Assembly (NCBI GenBank): GCA_025928545.1
Contig: JAICJH010000050.1
Location: 1 to 51,138 of the forward strand
Direction: 5' to 3'
From: Bryobacteraceae bacterium
Lineage (GTDB): Bacteria; Acidobacteriota; Terriglobia; Bryobacterales; Bryobacteraceae
Length of the DNA: 51,138 nucleotides
The number at the start of each line of letters is the position of its first letter. The first letter of the stretch is position 1. The notes under the pieces were generated by a model. It saw only the letters and a list, made by a program, of their open reading frames with translations, had not been told where the DNA came from and did not search any database. Below, one piece after another: positions 40,442-47,203 of this stretch. Made by a program: the position numbers and the translations under genes.

Positions 40442-42919
40442 ATGACGCTTTTTACACCGACTGCATCGAAACGCCTCAATGAGGTGACGGGATTTTTGTT
40501 TCTCGCCGCAGGTGTTTTGCTGCTGCTGAGTCTCGCATCCTTTCACCCGGCCGACCCATCGTGGAATCACGTGGGGGGAAATCTCGCCACGCGTAATCTG
40601 ATCGGCCGATTTGGCGCACACCTTTCCGATCTTCTGTTGCAGGCGTTCGGTCTGGGGGCATTCGTGTTCCCACTGCTGGTTTTCGCGCTTGGATGGAAAT
40701 GGGTTCGCTCCGAAGCGACGGAAACTCCCGCTGTGAAGCTGATCGGCAGCGCGGCGCTGGTGACATCGGCGTGCGGAGTGGCTGCACTGCTTCCGGAATG
40801 GAGAATGTTCGAGCACACGATCCTGCCGGGCGGAACCGCTGGTTTCCTGCTGGCCGATTCGTTGAAACATTCCTTCAACCTTGCGGGGACAGCAGTGGTG
40901 CTGGGGACATCGGCCATCATCTCGCTTTACTTCGTTTCCACTTTTAGCCTTGCAAAACTGGAAGGCTGGTTGGCGCCCGTGATGGCGTTCTTCGCCCGCG
41001 TACAGGATCGCTGGCGCAGATATCTGGAGCGCCGCCGGGAAAACAAGCTCGAGCGCCTGGAAAGAAAACGAGAAGCCGCTGAATTGCGCGAGGCGGAACG
41101 CGAAGCGGAGCGTGCGGCAACCAGACGCGACGTCTTCGACCCCGACGAAACTGTTTCGGAATCGACGGTTCCCGAACTCGCGGTGCCGATTGTCCAGACG
41201 GCGGACCCCGCGGTGGCATCGCGTTCCAGACGCCGCGTTCCGGCGGCTGTCACCGAAACGTTGCCATGGGATGAACCGATGGTTGCCGACTCGATTGCCG
41301 AAGACGACGAGAAGGTGCCTGCAACGCCGGACGAGATCCCGATATGCCTGCTGAACGAAACACCCGCGCAGGAAAAAGCAAATCTCTTCGAATTTCCGTT
41401 CAGTGCGACGAAATCGGCCGGGCCGAAGATCCCCACGATTTACCGGCTGCCTTCCTCGGAATTGCTGAACGAAATCCCGCAGCGTTCCGCGTTCGATGAG
41501 CAGGAGCTCAAGAACGTAGCCGCTGCCATCAAGGTGAAGTTCGAAGAGTTCAATGTGCTCGGATCGGTGGTGCAGATCAACCCCGGCCCGGTGGTCACCA
41601 CTTTCGAATTCAAGCCGGAGGCCGGCATCAAATACAGCCGCATTACGAATCTTCGGGAAGATTTGTGCCTTGGCCTGCAGGCGGAATCGATCCTGATCGA
41701 GCGCATTCCAGGGAAGATGACTATCGGGATCGAGGTGCCAAATTCCAAGAGAGAAGTCATCAGCCTGCGTGCGGTGATCGAGAGCGAGGACTTTGAGTCG
41801 TCGCCGTCGCGGCTGACGATTTCGATGGGCAAGGACATCAGCGGGCGCATCAAAGTCGCATCGCTTGAAACCATGCCGCATGCGCTGATTGCGGGATCCA
41901 CCGGATCGGGCAAGTCGGTGATGATCAATTCGCTGATCATGTCGATTTTGTACAAGTCGACGCCGGATGAAGTGCGCATGATCATGGTCGATCCCAAACG
42001 CGTGGAACTGGGAATCTACGAAGGGATTCCGCACCTGCTGACGCCGGTGATTACGGACCCGCGCAAGGCCACGAACGCGCTGAAGAATGCGGTGCTCGAG
42101 ATGGAGCGGCGGCTGCGTCTCCTGGCGGAGGTTGGCGCGCGCAATATAGACCAATACAACAAGAAAATCCGCCAGTTGCGAAGCGAGCCGCGATCTTTGT
42201 TCGAGGACGACGATTCGGCCGAGAAAGAGGAACTGAAGCCTCTGCCTTATATCCTGATTCTGATCGATGAATTGGCCGATCTGATGATGCTGGAAGGGCG
42301 TAACGTGGAGGAATCCGTCACGCGTCTGGCGCAGATGGCGCGTGCGGTTGGAATGCATCTTGTATTGGCCACGCAACGGCCGAGCGTAGATGTCATCACG
42401 GGTCTGATCAAAGCCAATTTCCCGGCACGCATTAGTTTCCGGGTGGCCACACGGGTGGATAGCCGTACCGTTCTCGACGTGATGGGCGCCGAACACCTTC
42501 TGGGCAAAGGCGACATGCTGTTCCTGCCGCCCGGTTCTTCGCGCCTGACCCGGGTTCACGGCGCGTTCGTTACAGAGAACGAAATCAACGGCGTCGTGGA
42601 ATTCTGGAAGGCCCAGGCGCGGCCGGAATACGATCAGTCGTATTTGATCGCTCCGCCGTCGGACGAGGGTCCGTCGGAGCCAGACGACGAATCCCTTGCA
42701 GATCAGGATGCTATGTATGAAGAGGCCCTGCGTGTGGTGATGGAAATGGGCAAAGCTTCGACATCCACGCTGCAGCGGCGCCTGCGGCTGGGTTACGGCA
42801 GGGCGGCGCGGATTCTGGACATGATGTATCGGGACGGGATCATCGGACCGCCGGATGGCAGTAAGCCGCGCGAGGTGCTCAAGCGACCGGATTGGCTGCG
42901 CGAAGTAGACCACGTCTAG
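40442..42919 (+). CDS. ftsK: DNA translocase FtsK
   Basis: 825 aa. Four transmembrane segments at about 17-40, 65-90, 105-125 and 145-165 anchor it at the septum. A charged, coiled-coil-like linker (about 180-325, rich in Arg/Glu then Asp/Pro) leads to the motor: the alpha/beta parts from about 340, Walker A GSTGSGKSV at about 484-492, Walker B ILIDELADLM at about 603-613, and the conserved ATQRPSVDVITGLIKANFPARISF block. The winged-helix gamma domain (about 755-825: YEEALRVVMEMGKASTSTLQRRLRLGYGRAARILDMM) reads KOPS-type sites. It coordinates chromosome segregation and XerCD recombination at division. The linker is short compared with E. coli FtsK, as in most non-enterics. The start at ATG 40442 has no strong ribosome site. 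Confidence 0.95.
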   Translation: MTLFTPTASKRLNEVTGFLFLAAGVLLLLSLASFHPADPSWNHVGGNLATRNLIGRFGAHLSDLLLQAFGLGAFVFPLLVFALGWKWVRSEATETPAVKLIGSAALVTSACGVAALLPEWRMFEHTILPGGTAGFLLADSLKHSFNLAGTAVVLGTSAIISLYFVSTFSLAKLEGWLAPVMAFFARVQDRWRRYLERRRENKLERLERKREAAELREAEREAERAATRRDVFDPDETVSESTVPELAVPIVQTADPAVASRSRRRVPAAVTETLPWDEPMVADSIAEDDEKVPATPDEIPICLLNETPAQEKANLFEFPFSATKSAGPKIPTIYRLPSSELLNEIPQRSAFDEQELKNVAAAIKVKFEEFNVLGSVVQINPGPVVTTFEFKPEAGIKYSRITNLREDLCLGLQAESILIERIPGKMTIGIEVPNSKREVISLRAVIESEDFESSPSRLTISMGKDISGRIKVASLETMPHALIAGSTGSGKSVMINSLIMSILYKSTPDEVRMIMVDPKRVELGIYEGIPHLLTPVITDPRKATNALKNAVLEMERRLRLLAEVGARNIDQYNKKIRQLRSEPRSLFEDDDSAEKEELKPLPYILILIDELADLMMLEGRNVEESVTRLAQMARAVGMHLVLATQRPSVDVITGLIKANFPARISFRVATRVDSRTVLDVMGAEHLLGKGDMLFLPPGSSRLTRVHGAFVTENEINGVVEFWKAQARPEYDQSYLIAPPSDEGPSEPDDESLADQDAMYEEALRVVMEMGKASTSTLQRRLRLGYGRAARILDMMYRDGIIGPPDGSKPREVLKRPDWLREVDHV

Positions 42920-42941
42920 GCGGAACCGCCTGTTGGGCGGT
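42918..42941 (+). other. Nested alternative hairpins at the end of ftsK
   Basis: Hairpin A AGGCGG-AA-CCGCCT (42918-42931) includes part of the TAG stop (42917-42919). Hairpin B ACCGCC-TGTTG-GGCGGT (42925-42941) uses the same CCGCC, so the two are mutually exclusive. No T tract follows, so this is not a standard intrinsic terminator. Confidence 0.55.
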
Positions 42942-42978
42942 ATAACTGCTAAACTTCGGGCGTAAGCGGCATTCGGGC

Positions 42979-43914
42979 ATGACTGGAAAGATGGAAATTG
43001 CGGTTACTGAAGTCGGCGAGGCGTCGGGAGCCTGGAGCCGCGACGACGTTTGCCGCATGCTGGCGATTACGACGCGTCAGCTGAACAGCTGGGAAAAGCT
43101 TGGGTTTCTGTCTCCCGGCGACACGTTCGGATTTCCCGATCTGGTAACGCTCAAGACGCTCCGCAGACTGCGGGAATTGCGGATTCCGGTTCATAAGATC
43201 AAAGAAGCGGTAGCGTCGCTGAAGATGCGGCTGGAGGACATCGACCGCCCGCTGGCGCAACTGAAGATCACTACCGAAGGCCGCCGCATTGCGGTGCATG
43301 TTTCCGGTTCCCGAATGGAGGCTACGAGCGGTCAGTTGCTGCTCAATTTCGGCGAGCAGGAGATCGAAAAGCTACGCGCGTTTCCGATGAAAGCCGAGCC
43401 GAAGGCCACGGCGGCCACGGCTGCGATCGATGAAGAGAAGGCGGAGTTCTGGTTTCAGCGGGGACTCGCGCTTGAAGAAACCGGCGCTCCGATTGAAGCC
43501 GCGATCGAGGCCTATGAAAAGGCGCTGGAAGCAAATCCGGCAGCGCCCGGCGCGCTGGTCAATCTGGGGACGATATTGTTCCGCCAGAAGAAATTCCGGT
43601 TGGCCAGGGAAAAGTATGAACGCGCGGTTGCAGCCGATCCGACGTATCCGCTGGCGCACTTCAATCTTGGAAATCTGGCGGACGAACAGGGAGATTTCGA
43701 AGGGGCGCGGAAGCATTATCTGGAAGCCATAAGGCTCAATCCACGATATGCCGACGCGTATTTCAATCTTGCCCTGCTGTCCGAGCGGATGAATGAGATT
43801 CTACGGGCGATCGGTTACTGGAGCACCTACCTGAAGCTGGACGCAACCAGTTCCTGGGCACGGGCCGCGCGGAAGCAGCTGGATAAGCTCAAGCAGTCTG
43901 TCAGATCGAAGTAG
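42979..43914 (+). CDS. MerR-type transcription factor with TPR domain
   Basis: 311 aa. The N-terminal winged helix (about 18-85) is MerR-like: W-SRDDVCRMLAITTRQLNSWEKLGF, F-x-DLVTLKTLRRLRELRIPVHKI, though without the Cys residues of metal-sensing MerRs. A middle segment (about 90-135) of unknown fold follows. The C-terminal part (about 155-300) contains at least three TPRs: AEFWFQRGLALEETGAPIEA, APGALVNLGTILFRQKKFRL, PLAHFNLGNLADEQGDFEGA and NPRYADAYFNLALLSERMN. The gene lies 59 bp after ftsK on the same strand, so may be partly co-transcribed, and ends in a hairpin terminator. The TPRs probably bind a protein partner rather than a small ligand; its targets are unknown. Confidence 0.86.
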   Translation: MTGKMEIAVTEVGEASGAWSRDDVCRMLAITTRQLNSWEKLGFLSPGDTFGFPDLVTLKTLRRLRELRIPVHKIKEAVASLKMRLEDIDRPLAQLKITTEGRRIAVHVSGSRMEATSGQLLLNFGEQEIEKLRAFPMKAEPKATAATAAIDEEKAEFWFQRGLALEETGAPIEAAIEAYEKALEANPAAPGALVNLGTILFRQKKFRLAREKYERAVAADPTYPLAHFNLGNLADEQGDFEGARKHYLEAIRLNPRYADAYFNLALLSERMNEILRAIGYWSTYLKLDATSSWARAARKQLDKLKQSVRSK

Positions 43915-43944
43915 CCGCGTGGCGGCTAAAGCCGCGGGTTTCTT
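43912..43944 (+). terminator. Bidirectional terminator with two alternative hairpins
   Basis: The stop codon TAG is the start of hairpin TAGCCGC-GTG-GCGGCTA (43912-43928); an overlapping hairpin GCGGCT-AA-AGCCGC (43922-43935) is followed by GGGTTTCTT. The convergent DsbA-like gene ends at 43943, inside the T-rich end. As at the end of ftsK, the two hairpins share one arm. Confidence 0.5.
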
Positions 43945-44791
43945 ACTTCAATTCTTTACGGATGAGCGGTACAACCGTGGCAAGGTCGAAGGTGTCGTTG
44001 TATTTCTTGCCGTTGATAAAGAACGTGGGCGTGCCGGCGACGCCAGCATCCTCGCCCTGCTTCTCTTCGGAATCCACATTGGCCTTGTATTTGTGGCTGT
44101 TCAAATCAGCGGTGAATCGGTTCATATCGAGGCCGATTTTTTTGGCGTAGCCCATAATTGTGGCACGGGAAAGATTCGGGTAGCCCGCATACAAAAGATC
44201 GTGCATTTCCCAGAATTTTCCCTGCGCATGCGCGGCAAGTGCCGCCTCAGCGCCGAACGAGGCCTGGGCGTGATCTTCGAGCGGAAACTGTTTGAAGACG
44301 AGCTTCACGTCATTGGGAAACTGCTGCAATAAAGCCTTGGTGACCGGGACGGCTTTGCTGCAAAACGGGCATTGGAAGTCGGAGAACTCTACCAGGGTCA
44401 CACGAGCGTTGGCTGGTCCACGGACGGGATCGCCGGTGGTTGAGATTTTGACCGGATCGTCCAACACGGGAGGCGGCTCGGCGGCGATCTGCTTGAGATC
44501 GGTCCGGATGACGGCTTCGGTTTTGCCGGCGGCTACTTCCTTCGCGACCGCATTGGCCAACTTCTTACTGCTGGCACAGGTGTGATCCTTCATGCGGCAT
44601 TCGGCCAGCTTCATGTCGCAACCGCAGGAACAAGCTTCGGTTCGAACGATCTTCAGAGCCAGGGTCTTCTTCGCCCCGGTCAGGCCCTGCCAGTCGACTC
44701 CCGGCAAGTCGGTCAGGGTCTGCCAGTCACCGGACTGTGCCAGACAAAGCGCGGCCAAGCACAGAAAAAGCATCAAATTACGTAGACTCAC
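43943..44791 (-). CDS. Exported DsbA-like thiol-disulfide oxidoreductase
   Basis: 282 aa. I start at GTG 44791, 9 bases after AGGGAG (44801-44806); an upstream ATG (44809) is the alternative. Signal peptide SLRNLMLFLCLAALCLA. Before the enzyme domain is a Cys-rich segment (C54, C56, C58, C65, C72; pattern C-x-C-x-C-x6-C-x6-C), seen in several acidobacterial DsbA-like proteins and perhaps a metal or second redox site. The thioredoxin-fold domain (about 115-280) has the active site C-P-F-C (141-144) after VTLVEFSDFQ, and the cis-Pro loop VAGTPTFFINGK. It should form or shuffle disulfides in exported proteins. Convergent with the MerR-TPR gene. Confidence 0.9.
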   Translation of the reverse strand: MSLRNLMLFLCLAALCLAQSGDWQTLTDLPGVDWQGLTGAKKTLALKIVRTEACSCGCDMKLAECRMKDHTCASSKKLANAVAKEVAAGKTEAVIRTDLKQIAAEPPPVLDDPVKISTTGDPVRGPANARVTLVEFSDFQCPFCSKAVPVTKALLQQFPNDVKLVFKQFPLEDHAQASFGAEAALAAHAQGKFWEMHDLLYAGYPNLSRATIMGYAKKIGLDMNRFTADLNSHKYKANVDSEEKQGEDAGVAGTPTFFINGKKYNDTFDLATVVPLIRKELK

Positions 44792-44910
44792 AATCCTATT
44801 CTCCCTCATTCGGTTCCGCAGTGTGAGCCTGGTGCCGCCGCCCAGCCACACACAGGTTAGGACGTTGTTATCCTGTAAGTTCATCCTGAATAGCCGGAGT
44901 CCTTCCCACT

Positions 44911-45435
44911 TTGAACTCAATAGTCATGGCATTTCGCGCATTTTTTGCGCTCTTGTTCGGCGGTAAGCTGCCGGAAGATCTGGTGGCCGAACTGGGCCTG
45001 ACCAAAAAGACCCCACCGCCGCCGCCACCCCCGCCTCCCCCGCCGGTGGTGACTCCGGAAGATGGTGCGCTGCAACTGCTGGGAATCCTGCAGCGCGATG
45101 CGCGAATTCTGGATTTCTTCATGGAAGATATCGCACCCTACAGCGATGAGCAGATCGGCGCGGCCGCTCGCGACGTCCATACGAAGACCAGCGAGATTTT
45201 GATCCGGCACTTCGCTCCTCAGCCGGTGATCGACGCGGTGGAAGGGAGCGCGGTGACCGCGCCGGGTGGCGATGCCGGGCTCGTGAAGTTCATCGGCAAC
45301 GTGCCTTCAACCGGCAAGGCAAAGGGCGGCTCGCTGCGGCATCGCGGGTGGCGCGCTACAGCGGCATCGCTGCCAAAGCTGAATTCGCGGCAGGACCTGA
45401 AGATTCTGGCTCCGGCCGAAATCGAAGTGGAGTAA
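44911..45435 (+). CDS. DUF2760 protein with 11-proline run
   Basis: 174 aa from TTG 44911; GGAG (44896-44899) is 11 bases upstream, and ATG 44926 is an alternative. The N-terminus AFRAFFALLFGGKLPEDL is a short amphipathic or membrane-surface helix. Then 11 consecutive Pro codons (45013-45045), followed by the DUF2760 body (about 50-174): ALQLLGILQRDARILDFFMEDI, YSDEQIGAAARDVH, NLARxx-like charged positions and the end LKILAPAEIEVE. DUF2760 genes commonly stand directly before an Hsp70-family pair, as here (4 bp to the next start), so it probably serves those chaperones. The proline run should need EF-P to be translated. Confidence 0.85.
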   Translation: MNSIVMAFRAFFALLFGGKLPEDLVAELGLTKKTPPPPPPPPPPPVVTPEDGALQLLGILQRDARILDFFMEDIAPYSDEQIGAAARDVHTKTSEILIRHFAPQPVIDAVEGSAVTAPGGDAGLVKFIGNVPSTGKAKGGSLRHRGWRATAASLPKLNSRQDLKILAPAEIEVE

Positions 45436-45439
45436 AAGG

Positions 45440-47203
45440 TTGCCCGGTCCGCTCTATTCGATCGGCATCGATCTGGGAACTACGAACAGCGCGCTTGCAT
45501 TCCGTGAGATGGAGGAAGGAAGCGGCGTCGGAGTCGCATCTGTTCCGCAGCTGATCAATGCAAATGAGGTAGCAGCTGAGCCACTGCTGCCGTCGTTCCT
45601 TTATATGCCGGGCGGGAAAGAGTTCTCGGCGGGCGCAACCGCGCTTCCGTGGGGATCCGACGCCGGCTATATTGTTGGACGTTTCGCGCAGCGGCGGGGC
45701 GCGGAAGTTTCCAGCCGCCTGGTGTCCTCGGCCAAGAGCTGGCTTTCCTATTCCGCTGTCGACCGCACAGCAGCGATTCTGCCGTGGAAGGCGGCGGAAG
45801 GCGTCACGCGAATCTCGCCAGTGGAAGCTTCGGCCGCCTACCTGCGGCATTTGCGAATGGCATGGGAGAACGAGCACCCGGACGCGCCATTCGCCACGCA
45901 GGAAGTGCTGGTAACGATTCCGGCTTCGTTCGATGCGGTGGCCCGGGAACTGACCGAGAAAGCCGCTCAGGCGGCGGGCTTCAGCAACGTCACGATGCTG
46001 GAGGAGCCGCAGGCGGCTTTCTATGCGTGGATCGAACGGCATGAGGACTGGCGGCAGCGCATCGGCAAGGGCGACCTTGTTCTGGTGGTGGATATCGGCG
46101 GCGGCACAACGGATTTCACACTGATCTCCGTCAGCGAACGCGAAGGGCAACTACAACTGGATCGCGTGGCGGTGGGCGATCACATTCTACTCGGCGGCGA
46201 CAACATCGATCTCGCTCTCGCCCACACGGTGGCTGCCGAGCTTGCCGCACGCGGCACGAAGGTCGACGCCTTCCAACTGCAGGCTTTGTGGAATAATTGC
46301 CGCCTGGCGAAAGAGAAGTTGCTGGATCCGGTTTCGCCGGCGTCGTCAGTTCCGGTGACAATCCTGGGCAAGGGCTCAAGCCTGATCGGTGGCACGATCA
46401 AAGCAACGCTGAGCCGCGAACAGGTGGAACAAGTTCTGGAAGGTTTTCTGCCCCGGGTTGCCAGCACCGAATTCCCACAAAAACCGCGGGTCGCCGGGCT
46501 GCAGGAAATGGGCCTGCCGTATGCGAGCGATGCCGCGATCACACGTCACCTGGCGCGCTTTCTAAGACAGGGCGATTCCATGGCGCGACCGACTCACGTG
46601 CTGTTTAACGGCGGCGTGCTGCACGCGCCGTTCGTTCGCGAGCGTTTGTTATCGGTTCTGAATGGCTGGCTGTCAGAGGAAGGCGCGGCTGAAATACAAC
46701 CGCTCACGGGAGAGGACCTGATGCACGCCGTCGCGCGCGGCGCCGCATATTACGGTGCGGCGCGGCATGGCAAAGGCGTGCGGATCCGTGGAGGTATTTC
46801 GCGTTCTTACTACGTGGGAATTGAAACCGCAATGCCGGCGGTGCCTGGCATACCGGCTCCGGTCAAAGCATTTACGGTTGCGCAGTTTGGCATGGAAGAA
46901 GGTACTTCACTGCAAATGCCGGGCAGGGAATTCGGACTGGTGGTCGGGGAGACAGCCGAATTCCGCTTCCTCAGTTCCACGCAGCGCAAGCTTGACGCGC
47001 CGGGCACGTTGATCGACGATTTCGGCGAGGAGCTGGAAGAGTTGTCGCCGGTGCAGGTGAAGCTGGAATCGGCGGGGCATGCGGGAGAACTGGTAACGGT
47101 TTCTCTCGAAACAGTGATTACGGAAACAGGAATGCTGCAGCTCTGGTGCGTGGCCCGCGATGGCCGGCGCTGGAAGCTGGAGTTTAACGTGCGCGAAAAA
47201 TGA
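45440..47203 (+). CDS. Hsp70 family protein (first of a pair)
   Basis: 587 aa from TTG 45440, four bases after the DUF2760 stop, with the GGAG of that gene's last codons as ribosome site. Actin-like ATPase signatures: GIDLGTTNSALAF (phosphate 1), VDIGGGTTDFTLI (phosphate 2), and the adenosine-type loop around LFNGGVLHAPFVRERL. A short substrate-like beta region follows (about 480-587), without the DnaK lid. It belongs to the YegD-like/atypical Hsp70 group; clients unknown. Co-translated with the second Hsp70 (ATGA overlap at 47200-47203) and the DUF2760 gene before it. No J-domain protein or GrpE gene is near. Confidence 0.9.
   Translation: MPGPLYSIGIDLGTTNSALAFREMEEGSGVGVASVPQLINANEVAAEPLLPSFLYMPGGKEFSAGATALPWGSDAGYIVGRFAQRRGAEVSSRLVSSAKSWLSYSAVDRTAAILPWKAAEGVTRISPVEASAAYLRHLRMAWENEHPDAPFATQEVLVTIPASFDAVARELTEKAAQAAGFSNVTMLEEPQAAFYAWIERHEDWRQRIGKGDLVLVVDIGGGTTDFTLISVSEREGQLQLDRVAVGDHILLGGDNIDLALAHTVAAELAARGTKVDAFQLQALWNNCRLAKEKLLDPVSPASSVPVTILGKGSSLIGGTIKATLSREQVEQVLEGFLPRVASTEFPQKPRVAGLQEMGLPYASDAAITRHLARFLRQGDSMARPTHVLFNGGVLHAPFVRERLLSVLNGWLSEEGAAEIQPLTGEDLMHAVARGAAYYGAARHGKGVRIRGGISRSYYVGIETAMPAVPGIPAPVKAFTVAQFGMEEGTSLQMPGREFGLVVGETAEFRFLSSTQRKLDAPGTLIDDFGEELEELSPVQVKLESAGHAGELVTVSLETVITETGMLQLWCVARDGRRWKLEFNVREK

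Noticed and set aside
40376..42913. 845-aa minus-strand frame opposite ftsK
   Set aside because: Arg/His-rich composition of an antisense shadow; FtsK on the other strand has all motor motifs.
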